A stretch of DNA of 62,623 nt from Deltaproteobacteria bacterium. Lineage in GTDB: Bacteria > Desulfobacterota > Dissulfuribacteria > Dissulfuribacterales > UBA3076. The translations under genes were made by a program, and so were the position numbers. The DNA is taken from assembly GCA_018399745.1 (NCBI GenBank), contig JAGYNZ010000001.1, positions 101,948 to 164,570 of the forward strand, given 5' to 3'. Numbering within the stretch: the stretch's first letter is position 1; each line of letters starts with the position of its first letter. Of the stretch, positions 1-7,998 are shown in pieces. The notes under the pieces were generated by a model. The model saw only the letters and a list, made by a program, of their open reading frames with translations, was not told the origin of the DNA and searched no databases.

Positions 1-172
1 TCTCATTGCTTGGGCTGAGGTCGCAGAAAAAATCTTTTGCGGTAATTTTTTGACTTTCTACAACAGAACCGTATACTAATCAACGGAGTTTTGATACCAG
101 AGTTCTGACTCCTGAATTTTAAAAGATAGAATATGATTACTTTGTTAATTAATTAATCAAAGGCAGACACAG

Positions 173-283
173 ATGCAGGGTTCAACGAGCAAAATGGGCG
201 TACGGATCGACGAATATTCATACACCTGCAGACTCGAAATGGCAACACTGCAGCTGTTCACCGCCACAACGGAAAGCAGATAA
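173..283 (+). CDS. Possible 36-residue leader ORF (unrecognised)
   Basis: A short ATG frame preceded by an AAAGGCAG ribosome-binding-like stretch, ending with TAA five bases before the GTG of the following methyltransferase. The peptide holds one Cys, is not membrane-like and matches no family I recognise. Its only support is the start context and the tight spacing to the next gene; it could equally be chance. Nothing else is evident in the first 288 bases. Confidence 0.22.
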   Translation: MQGSTSKMGVRIDEYSYTCRLEMATLQLFTATTESR

Positions 284-288
284 TACCC

Positions 289-927
289 GTGAGTTCACTC
301 AGACGATCCTACTACAATCTATTTTCAAAAGTCTACGATCGTATTATTGAACTCCACTCTCATGACCTTCAGGGTCGTCTTCGTGGTGCCCTGGCAGACA
401 GGACCGGACTCAAGGCAGGAGATGTAGCACTCGACATCTGTACGGGCACCGGATCTGTTCCGCCTTTCCTGGCTGAGAAGGTTGGCAGTAACGGCCTGGT
501 GATTGGGCTCGACTTCTCAAGCGGAATGCTCCATAAGGCGGCCAAAAAAATACAAGACAGAGAAACAAAAAACATAGTCCTGATACAGGCCGAGGCCCAG
601 TATCTTCCTTTCAAAGGCGGAACCATCTCCGCTGTAACCTGCTCCCACGCTTTTTATGAATTAAAAGGGGATGTAAGAGAAAAGGCCATTATGGAGGTCA
701 AAAGGGTCTGCCGGGCCGGGGGAAAGTTCTGCATGATGGAACATGAAGTCCCAAGGAAAAAGTTTATTAAATTCCTTTTTTATGTCCGAATGCTGGTAGC
801 AGGAAATTTGGGATCTGAGGCCCTTCTAAAGCAGGAGGAAAGCTTTTTCAAGGGGCATTTTTCTGAAGTGAAAAGGGAGATTCTACAGGGGGGCAATACC
901 AAGGTCATCTGCGGGTTGAGCAAGTAA
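289..927 (+). CDS. Class I SAM-dependent methyltransferase (UbiE/MenG-like)
   Basis: A 212-residue cytosolic methyltransferase of the Rossmann-fold class I type. Motif I is clear near residues 46-56 (LDICTGTGSVP), followed by the acidic loop GLDFSSGML that binds the ribose of SAM, and a motif IV region with CSHAFYELK near residue 120. The fold resembles the ubiquinone/menaquinone methyltransferase group, but the usual UbiE signatures are not complete, so the substrate is unknown. The start is GTG, with GGAAAG about ten bases upstream. Its last 23 bases overlap tail to tail with the end of nagZ on the other strand. A role in menaquinone methylation is possible, since mqn genes lie elsewhere in the window, but this is inference. 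Confidence 0.8.
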   Translation: MSSLRRSYYNLFSKVYDRIIELHSHDLQGRLRGALADRTGLKAGDVALDICTGTGSVPPFLAEKVGSNGLVIGLDFSSGMLHKAAKKIQDRETKNIVLIQAEAQYLPFKGGTISAVTCSHAFYELKGDVREKAIMEVKRVCRAGGKFCMMEHEVPRKKFIKFLFYVRMLVAGNLGSEALLKQEESFFKGHFSEVKREILQGGNTKVICGLSK

Positions 928-1912
928 TTCCGGCAATTCGTGAAAGGCTCAGATCTAGGTTTCCGGCTTTGAGTAAGCCTTGGGACCATGCCTTTTCCAA
1001 TGAGTCCAGTGCCTCCTTCATCCTTTGAATCCTGTGGCAAATCAATAATAGATCATGCCCGGCCAGCATTGCCTTTACTGCTGCCTCCCCTGGGGAGCCG
1101 TGATTGATGATCCCTCCCATCTCGAGATCGTCGGTAAGCAACAGACCCTGAAAGCCAAGTTCATGCCGAAGGATTTTATTCGCTATAATTTCCGAAAAGG
1201 TGGCAGGCTCATCCTCATCCAGTGAGGGGAAGACTACGTGAGAGGTCATTACGGCCTTAACACCCGCCTTCACACCTCTGTGAAAAGCGTACATTTCATG
1301 AGTCAATGTCTTTCTTGAGGCAGTGACTACGGGTCTCTGAAAATGAGGGTCCTTTTCCACGCGGCCTATGCCTGGAAAGTGTTTAGCCGTGGCACCTACG
1401 CCATTTGCCTGCAGTATCTGAATATATCTTTCTCCCAGTATTGATACTGTCCTGGGATCGGCTCCATAGGAACGCCCTTTCAGGACGCCTTCCGCCCCGG
1501 TTGGAGCCAGATCAAGGACCGGGGCCAGATTGAGCTTTATTCCCAGAGAATTAAGGATCTTTGCAGCGGTCTCCGCCTGAATATTTGCATGCACCCCTGA
1601 TTTTTCAGATAAAACCATTTCCTCGTTTGAAGGAATTTCCGGCCAAAAGGGGGGGCCAAGTCTCTGGACCGGTCCTCCTTCCTGGTCAACGGCTATAACC
1701 GGCAAAGGCAGTCCTGCATCATGGCAGGCCTCGTTAAGATCATCGCAGAGTTTCCTTGTCTTATCAGGGCCTCCTTTTACGTTCCTTTCAAAGAGTATGA
1801 AGTTTCCTATCCCATATTCCTTTATCAGTAAAAGGCTCTCAGGGTCCAAAACAGTATCCGGGAGACCTATCATCAATAATCTGCCCAAGGGCGGTTTTTT
1901 ATTTCTGTACAT
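905..1912 (-). CDS. nagZ: Beta-N-acetylhexosaminidase, glycoside hydrolase family 3
   Basis: A 335-residue cytosolic NagZ-type enzyme that removes the N-acetylglucosamine from anhydromuropeptides during peptidoglycan recycling. Family 3 hallmarks are visible: AVDQEGGPVQRL near residue 75, KHFPGIGR followed by KDPH near residue 195 (the Asp-x-His dyad that serves as acid/base in NagZ; the commoner KHFPGHG has Ile here), and LLTDDLEMGGI near residue 255 with the nucleophilic Asp. Length matches the family (about 330-370). It has no signal peptide, as expected for NagZ. It is divergent from uppP and overlaps the methyltransferase at its 3' end. Together with the Mpl domain at 36 kb it gives two recycling steps in this window. 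Confidence 0.9.
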   Translation of the reverse strand: MYRNKKPPLGRLLMIGLPDTVLDPESLLLIKEYGIGNFILFERNVKGGPDKTRKLCDDLNEACHDAGLPLPVIAVDQEGGPVQRLGPPFWPEIPSNEEMVLSEKSGVHANIQAETAAKILNSLGIKLNLAPVLDLAPTGAEGVLKGRSYGADPRTVSILGERYIQILQANGVGATAKHFPGIGRVEKDPHFQRPVVTASRKTLTHEMYAFHRGVKAGVKAVMTSHVVFPSLDEDEPATFSEIIANKILRHELGFQGLLLTDDLEMGGIINHGSPGEAAVKAMLAGHDLLLICHRIQRMKEALDSLEKAWSQGLLKAGNLDLSLSRIAGITCSTRR

Positions 1913-2066
1913 TTAAATACTCGTGGCCGTTAAAAAATCAATTTAATCATAAGAGACTGTTTAATGTTTAGGCATCCTTGTGTAAAGTAAACTATTTTAG
2001 ACCTTTCATTAAGGTACCAAAGTAAATACTCAGCCAATATACTATTTATAGTTACACAATACAAAT

Positions 2067-2870
2067 ATGCTGACAGCAGAGGCAATATCTCTTGGAATCC
2101 TTCAGGGCGTAACTGAATTTCTGCCCGTATCCAGCTCCGGCCATCTTGTTTTGGCCGAATATTTTCTGGGCCTGGAAGATACTCCCATAGCATTTGATGT
2201 TACCCTTCACCTTGGCACCTTAATCTCAGTCCTTTGGTATTTCTGGCAAGACTGGTTAAACATGGCGAAATCTCTGATCCCTGGAAGAAAATCAAGAAAA
2301 GGAGATAGACGACTCGTCTTTCTCGTTCTGTTGGCCACTGTGCCGGGTGCCTTTCTGGGTTACTTCCTTGAGGGCGCAGCTTCCACTGTATTTCGTTCCC
2401 CTTGGGTAGTCGTAGCGACGCTTTCCGGAATCGCCTTGCTGTTGTGGTCAGCGGAACGCCTGGCATCACATACGCGCAATTTTAAAAAATTCTCATGGAA
2501 AGACGCCATATGCGTTGGAACGGCACAGGCCCTTGCCATTGTACCCGGGGTCTCCCGGAGTGGGATAACCATGACCACAGCCCTTTTCCTCGGGTTTGAA
2601 AGGATGGCCGCGGCCCGTTTCTCGTTCCTGCTCTCTGCCCCTATAATTGCAGGAGCAGGGTTGTACGAGGGCCTTAAGCTTTGGAAGGACGGTTTTGGGA
2701 CTCTGGGTATGGACTTTCTCTGGGGTTTTGTCGCTGCATGCATCTCCGGATATTTCGTTATAGCCTTTTTGATGCGCTATCTGGCCAAACACACATTTTA
2801 TCCCTTTGTATATTACCGTTTGATACTGGCTTTTATCGTAGCTGTGGTCCTTAAAATTGGAGAACTCTAG
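2067..2870 (+). CDS. uppP: Undecaprenyl-diphosphate phosphatase
   Basis: A 267-residue BacA/UppP integral membrane protein that dephosphorylates undecaprenyl diphosphate so that the lipid carrier can be reused for peptidoglycan and polysaccharide assembly. Both signatures are present: LQGVTEFLPVSSSGHL at residues 11-26, with the catalytic Glu/Ser, and GVSRSGITM near residue 160. About eight hydrophobic segments follow the family topology. The length is typical. The ATG start lies 154 bases from the divergent nagZ start, so promoters for both genes should sit in that gap. The next gene begins four bases after the stop, suggesting cotranscription with the protease. Confidence 0.95.
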   Translation: MLTAEAISLGILQGVTEFLPVSSSGHLVLAEYFLGLEDTPIAFDVTLHLGTLISVLWYFWQDWLNMAKSLIPGRKSRKGDRRLVFLVLLATVPGAFLGYFLEGAASTVFRSPWVVVATLSGIALLLWSAERLASHTRNFKKFSWKDAICVGTAQALAIVPGVSRSGITMTTALFLGFERMAAARFSFLLSAPIIAGAGLYEGLKLWKDGFGTLGMDFLWGFVAACISGYFVIAFLMRYLAKHTFYPFVYYRLILAFIVAVVLKIGEL

Positions 2871-2874
2871 ACCG

Positions 2875-3951
2875 ATGGTCAAATGTATTTCAAAATGCAC
2901 CCTATTCTCCGTCTTTTTTGCTGTTTTTCTGAATCCTTTGTCCTGTATGGGACTTACGGCGGATGAACAATACACGGTCAGCCTATGCGAAAAACTCTCA
3001 GGGGGAATAGTAAACGTAACAAGCACAGCAGTTGCGCTTGAATCCTATTCGGACCCGGTGCCTCACAAGGGCTCAGGCTCAGGGTTTATCCTGGATCACC
3101 TCGGGCATATTCTGACGAATCATCACGTTATCAGTGATGTTTATTCCATTGAGGTAGTCCTGTCCAGCGGCTGTAAGTGGCCTGCCAGATTAGTGGGAAC
3201 AGACGGCGAAACCGATCTTGCCATACTTGAGTTGCGAGCACCAGAAAAAGAACTTGAATCTCTTGTCCCAATGCAGCTTGCAGCCACAAAGCCTGCCATA
3301 GGTCAGAAGGTCTTTGCGCTCGGCAATCCCTTTGGAACAGGGTATACCGTATCACAGGGCGTGATCAGCACCATTGAGCGAAGTATTTCCAGACCTGACA
3401 ACGGGCGTATAGTCCACGGCGTAATCCAGACTGATATAGGCATAAATTCAGGTACTTCGGGCGGGCCGTTAGTTGACTCATCGGGTCGGGTCGTCGGGAT
3501 AAATACTTTGATATTCAGCCCTTCAAAACATATACCGGGAGTGGGTTTTGCCATTTCCTTTGAGACTGTCGAATGGGTAGCCTCACAAATCATTTCCAGG
3601 GGGTATGTAGCACGTGCCTGGCTGGGGGCCGACCTGCAAAATGTCACCCCGGCCCTGGCCAAACTCCTTGATCTCCCGGTTGAAAAGGGGGCCATCATAA
3701 CAGATGTGACCCATGGGGGTCCGGCACACAGGGCGGGAATAAAGGGCGGGAAAAAGGAGCTTCGTCTTGGAAATCGTCTCTACCCTGTAGGGGGAGACAT
3801 TATTGTTGCGATTGACGGTGAAGAGGTGGAATCAGATATCGCGGCAATCAGGATACTGTTGACCAAAGAGCCTGAAGAGGAGGTAATGGTCTCGATCTAT
3901 CGGGGAGAGCGTTTAAAACGCCTCAAGGTCCGTTTAGGAAAGAAGCCTTAA
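2875..3951 (+). CDS. HtrA/DegP-type trypsin-like periplasmic serine protease
   Basis: A secreted S1C protease with one C-terminal PDZ domain, about 358 residues from the ATG chosen here; an upstream TTG at 2857 would overlap uppP. A GGAG lies twelve bases before this ATG, and the product then starts directly with a signal peptide ending near LNPLSC-MG, which might also act as a lipobox. The catalytic triad is visible: His in LTNHHVIS, Asp in GETDLAIL and Ser in GTSGGPLV. The PDZ-like region occupies roughly residues 255-355 (ARAWLGADLQNV, then EVMVSIYRGER). The expected role is quality control of envelope proteins; the family has one- and two-PDZ members and this has one. Confidence 0.9.
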   Translation: MVKCISKCTLFSVFFAVFLNPLSCMGLTADEQYTVSLCEKLSGGIVNVTSTAVALESYSDPVPHKGSGSGFILDHLGHILTNHHVISDVYSIEVVLSSGCKWPARLVGTDGETDLAILELRAPEKELESLVPMQLAATKPAIGQKVFALGNPFGTGYTVSQGVISTIERSISRPDNGRIVHGVIQTDIGINSGTSGGPLVDSSGRVVGINTLIFSPSKHIPGVGFAISFETVEWVASQIISRGYVARAWLGADLQNVTPALAKLLDLPVEKGAIITDVTHGGPAHRAGIKGGKKELRLGNRLYPVGGDIIVAIDGEEVESDIAAIRILLTKEPEEEVMVSIYRGERLKRLKVRLGKKP

Positions 3952-4046
3952 AACCTTTAGCACCAGGATAATTTTTTATAGGTGCTGCCTTATTCTCTTT
4001 TGACATGCGAAAGGCAGACACACTGGAGAAATGCCTTTGGAAAGAC

Positions 4047-4081
4047 AAAAAAACAGGGGCCTGAAAGGCCCCTGTTTTTTT
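4047..4081. terminator. Bidirectional rho-independent terminator
   Basis: A perfect nine-base-pair stem (ACAGGGGCC with GGCCCCTGT) around a TGAAA loop, flanked by seven A residues on one side and seven T residues on the other, so it can end transcription on both strands. It sits between the convergent protease and porin genes, where a two-way terminator is expected. Confidence 0.93.
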
Positions 4082-4102
4082 CAGTTGTATGCGAACAGCA
4101 GA

Positions 4103-6361
4103 TTAGAAGCGGTACGTCACAAAACCTGACAGAGTGAACAATGAACCATCAAGTTCGCCGTACACGTATTCTTCCTGATCGTTATAATCAGAATACCTGC
4201 CGACAACCGTAAGCCCGACCTGATCGGTAATACTTACGTTTGTAGAAAGCTCGAACTCCCACATGATATATTCCAGGTCGGAATATTCATTGGAACCGTT
4301 GATATAGGTGAAGCTGTAGTCGTCCGTGCGTCCTTGTACCGAGAGCACAAAGGGATCACTGGTAAAGCCCAGATCATGGATATTGGCTGTGCCTTTGGTG
4401 AAGGAATATAAGGCTGAGACGTCCCACCTCTTAGGTATAAGGTTGGCATTGGCACCGACATAAACTGTATGGGCCTCGGTCTCATACTCGTAGCTGTCAC
4501 TTTGGCCTCCCAACTGGGAGGATCCGACGGAGCCAGCTCACCCATTGTAGAAGGCCGAACAGAACATGGCCTCATATTTGTCATAGAAGTAGTTATACCC
4601 CATATTGATCCCCAGTTTTGCCATCGGGGTATACATGACATTTACGCCGCCATTGAACATATCCTGTTCCCAGTCGCTCCCGCCCAAATCGCTGTTTTCA
4701 GCGAGTTTATAGTGCAGGTGAATGTTGGTGTTGATCTTACCGGTTGCCATCCAGTGCGTCTTGAATCTCATGTCGTGGACGGTTTCAGGCTGGTTGGACC
4801 TGTCTGCGGTCCTGACACCATAGACATATCGGGAGTAATCACTGTTGGGAGAATAGGTCCCTGGAGCAAACCCTAATGCCTGTGCCTCTTCCCAGGACGG
4901 GCACATTGAATCATGGAATTCATACGGGTCGTCCACATAGGTAAATGCGTAATCCGCACTAACTTTGAGACCCATCATGGGCCTCCAGTGACTGCCTATG
5001 GAGACCTCCTGGGTAGTGGTGTCATCGACCACATGGTGATACTCGGCATTTTCCCTGTCCAGATATTCAACTTCGTAACCCAATTTCAATTTCAGGTCTT
5101 GGAGGAGCTTCCATGCAAATTTGGCCTCAAGGGCGTATTCCTCCTCGTCGTAGGCTGAATATCTGTTAAAATCAAAACCCGTTCCCAGAAAATCCGCCCA
5201 GGTCTGTCCCACTCCGGCAGGGCCGCCGTCGCTGATAGACTCGACAACGTCGACAGTAACCTCATCCGCATCCATGTCATGGTATTTACCTTTCAGGGTA
5301 AAGCCCATGGTCTTGTTGATTTTCCAATGCCAGCCGCCGTTAAGGGCCCAGTAATCCACAGCCAGTTCCTTTTCGTAATTGCCGTACAGGACCCCGGCAC
5401 CGCTGTCGGAATCATTATTTGTGGCCCTTGAACGCACATAATTGAGATTGACTGTATTACCCGGCAAATCGGCCTTCATCTTGACCTTGTGGGACCATTT
5501 TTCCGATTCAGGGGTACGTGAAAAGGGTAGAGATCCGTTTGTATTGTCAAACTGTACTCGGGAATCAAACCCGTCCAAGGAACCCGCAGCTGTTCCGGGA
5601 TTCTGCGCCTCCATATACAGGTTTTGAGGCACATCGCTCCCGCTGTTAAAGGACCTGTACAGGAAATCATAGTTCAGGGTCATGGGTCCGATCCTGAGGT
5701 TTACCGAGGGATTCAATTCATTGGTGGTCTCATCTATGGCCTTGCTCATTCCCACTACGTGGCAGGATGCGCACTTGCTCATGGTCCGGGCCTGATCCAT
5801 GCCCTTGCGTTCCTCGAACCTGTGATTAAAGGTAAAGCTCAATCCAGGAATCGAAGGGACATTCAGTTTGGCCTCAGACTTCCATTCACTGCGGGTTATG
5901 CCATAGTCGTCCATGGAATTGAAATCCGTGTGATAGAGTGTGGCCCCCTGGCCGCCTCTGGCCAGACTGGCCAGAAGGTGATTAAGGTTATTGTGATCCA
6001 GCCGGTGATAAAACCGAAGATAATCGGTCTGAAGCAGCAGGATACGGTTAAAAATATCCAGATCGGCCCCGTATTCCTGATCATCACCATCCAGATAGTT
6101 TCCGTAGGCATCGATCGCCCCTCCATCCATAAAATAAGAGACCCTGCCGTCAAAGATCCAGTTGGAATTTTTTTCGGCTGTGCTGTCGTACTCAGCGACA
6201 CGGCTGCCTTCACCGTCCAGGTCGTTCATTGAAGCGCCGACGCTGATTTCAACATCCAGATTTTCAGGATCAAAATATGGTTGTGCGTCCTCTGCAAATG
6301 CCGAACAGGCAAGGCCGAGGGCTATGAACAGGCTCATTAAAACAGTTGTAGTTATTTTCAT
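4103..6361 (-). CDS. MtrB/PioB-like outer-membrane beta-barrel, candidate selenoprotein (GSU2204-like)
   Basis: A 752-residue frame with an N-terminal signal peptide cleaved near AFA-ED, many alternating amphipathic strands, and a terminal Phe (TYRF), the classic outer-membrane barrel ending. One heme-binding-type CASCH motif lies near residue 200. A UGA occurs in frame at 4538-4540 (codon 608). The same frame stays open beyond it for 144 codons of equally barrel-like sequence, and a SECIS-like hairpin begins 13 bases after it, so I read the UGA as selenocysteine. I recall an NCBI family named GSU2204 CXXCH-containing (seleno)protein that fits, but could not check it. The start is ATG with a GGAGGTGA ribosome site. 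The gene lies 12 bases after the decaheme cytochrome, implying a porin-cytochrome electron conduit. Without Sec insertion the product would be a 607-residue truncated barrel. Confidence 0.82.
4504..4525 (-). promoter_or_regulatory. Putative bacterial SECIS element
   Basis: In the mRNA just after the in-frame UGA, GG pairs with CC, AU is bulged, CCUCCC pairs with GGGAGG, and the apical loop is AGUU. The loop begins 22 bases after the UGA. G is its second base and a U is bulged on the 5' side, as in SelB-binding hairpins. A further GCUG/CAGC pairing can close an outer stem. Loop distance, stem length and loop G agree with known bacterial SECIS rules; SelB binding is inferred. Confidence 0.68.
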
Positions 6362-6373
6362 ATCCTCACCTCC

Positions 6374-7390
6374 CTATCGAGTGAATACCATGCCCTGTCC
6401 GGACACGCTTTGAGAAGGCAGATCCGATCCGTGCACGTTCTGGTGACAACTGGTGCACTGTGTCAGAAAACCACGCTGCCAGTTATGTTCACCGGCCAGT
6501 TGATCGCCCCCGACGGTCTGTCCAGTGTTGGGATCAATTATGCCTGGAGGATAGCTGCCGCGCGGCTGCCCGCTGTAACGTGTGGAATGGAAATGGGCCT
6601 CATGACATTGCAGACACAGGAACGGCTCGTTCTGCACCAGCAGGTTGTTGGCTACTGTGCCGTGAGCATCATGACAGAAGGTACAGTCTTCAATCACAGG
6701 CTCGTGCTCAAACACAAACGGCCCCTGATAACGTGTATGGCATTTAAGACAGAGATCGTTCAGACGCTCATCTGTCTTGAGCATGCCGGATACGAGATTA
6801 TCCGTTCCATGTGGCGAATGACAGTCAGTGCAGCCCATCTTGCCTTCCCTGACGGGATGACGGGACATCAGATAGCCTTTGGACTTGATGTCCTGATGAC
6901 ACTGTCCGCAGAGTTCAAACTGGTCGGCGTTCCTGAGAAGGGTCTTCTCCTTGTTGTAGTGTATACTGTGACACTCAAGGCAGGAGACGTCGTCCTCTTG
7001 ATGGGCTGAACCGGCCCATGACATTAAGGCGCCATCCTGATGGCATGTGGTGCATACCGCCCCTACCTCTCCGCATTCAAGGCCTCCCTCGCCGAAACGA
7101 AGGATCATTTCAGGATCACCGCCTTGGTCCACGTGTGCAGAACCCGGTCCGTGACATCCTTCGCAGCCGATATGGTAACCGCAGACCTCGAATTGGGCGA
7201 TTCTCATGTGTACATTGTATTTATCATTGGCGTGATCTTCGTGACACTCCAGACAGCTTTCAGTGCCCAGATACTCGGCCCCAGGTGCTACTTCCGGCAC
7301 CTTGACCAGGTTGGATCTATGTTCCAGCATCTGTGCACAGCCGATCAGGAGACTCACACCTACTATGGCAAGTAAAAATTTTTTAACCAT
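6374..7390 (-). CDS. Decaheme c-type cytochrome lipoprotein (MtrA/DmsE-like, GSU2203-like)
   Basis: A 338-residue exported multiheme cytochrome. Ten CxxCH heme motifs can be counted: CLECH, CEGCH, CTTCH, CLECH, CGQCH, CTDCH, CLKCH, CTFCH, CLQCH and CTSCH. The N-terminus is a lipoprotein signal with lipobox LIGC (Cys18), so the protein is probably membrane-anchored. The start is ATG, with AAGGAGG twelve bases upstream. It is the first gene of an operon with the beta-barrel porin 12 bases downstream. In Shewanella and Geobacter such a decaheme protein plugs the porin and carries electrons across the outer membrane, and I infer the same here. No outer-surface cytochrome is encoded next to it. 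Confidence 0.9.
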   Translation of the reverse strand: MVKKFLLAIVGVSLLIGCAQMLEHRSNLVKVPEVAPGAEYLGTESCLECHEDHANDKYNVHMRIAQFEVCGYHIGCEGCHGPGSAHVDQGGDPEMILRFGEGGLECGEVGAVCTTCHQDGALMSWAGSAHQEDDVSCLECHSIHYNKEKTLLRNADQFELCGQCHQDIKSKGYLMSRHPVREGKMGCTDCHSPHGTDNLVSGMLKTDERLNDLCLKCHTRYQGPFVFEHEPVIEDCTFCHDAHGTVANNLLVQNEPFLCLQCHEAHFHSTRYSGQPRGSYPPGIIDPNTGQTVGGDQLAGEHNWQRGFLTQCTSCHQNVHGSDLPSQSVSGQGMVFTR

Positions 7391-7998
7391 AATTTCCCTT
7401 TTCCTCCTTAGCTTGATATGTGAGACAAGCTCAGATCCCCTTTCCGCTGAGATAATTTTGGGATGATTTTCTCATCCTCCACCTGATTGCCAGATATCTC
7501 TATTTATAAATATTGACTGCTTCGGCTCATCACCTCCTTTCTGTTATGTCCATAAATGAATCAGACACAGGATCATTTGTGCTTTAAACAACTTTCTAAG
7601 GTCACGATCGACAGTGTCTGTAAAATACTTTAAGAATATTTAAACACCGACCTGTCCATAATTCTATTAACTTACCAAGTTTGTAAGCTTATTAGAGACA
7701 AATGCGATATCTGGAGAATGAAATCTCATTCATTTAAGTATTATTTAAACTATTCTCGTTTGTCAAGACAAAAAGCTCGTTCAAGACCTGGAACGCACCA
7801 AAATACCACAACAAAAAAGAAAATATGCCCGCAACCCTGTGCGTCGAACAGGCGAACAATCTGATGTCATGCATCATGAACTTCTGTCTTATTGAACAAA
7901 AATGGTCACTAATTATGCGACATAATAAGAAAAATACGTGTCGAAGATTTTCCGGACCAGCCTGACTGGCGTTATGGTCCGCATCAGTAATCAGGAAG
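7391..7998. other. Long untranslated leader/intergenic region upstream of the decaheme cytochrome
   Basis: No convincing gene lies in these 608 bases. They hold the candidate promoter at 7738-7766, a six-base-pair hairpin at 7912-7926 just past alaS, and a purine-rich leader on the minus strand. That leader has three GGAGG stretches (complement of 7533-7537, of 7476-7480, and the true ribosome site) and a GGATGA/TCATCC hairpin at 7461-7477. Two tiny frames, of 8 and 14 codons, start at 7530 and 7475, but the purine stretches sit too close to their ATGs for good initiation. Confidence 0.5.
7738..7766 (-). promoter_or_regulatory. Sigma-70-type promoter for the cytochrome-porin operon
   Basis: On the minus strand a perfect TTGACA (complement of 7761-7766) is followed after 17 bases by TAATAC (complement of 7738-7743), in a very AT-rich setting. 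It points at the cytochrome gene, giving a leader of roughly 340 bases. It lies beyond the end of alaS, so the conduit operon need not depend on alaS transcription. Confidence 0.55.

Noticed and set aside
5624-6232. 202-codon plus-strand frame opposite the porin
   Set aside because: Antisense shadow of the barrel gene; composition follows the complement of its codons.
4538-6361. Reading the porin as a 607-residue protein ended by TGA, with a separate small gene after it
   Set aside because: The downstream part is in the same frame, continues the barrel pattern to a terminal Phe and lacks its own ribosome site; the hairpin after TGA favours selenocysteine.
7504-7530. Eight-codon frame MSRSSQYL in the cytochrome leader as a regulatory peptide
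   Set aside because: The GGAGG is only two bases from the ATG, too close for normal initiation; kept only as part of the leader observation.
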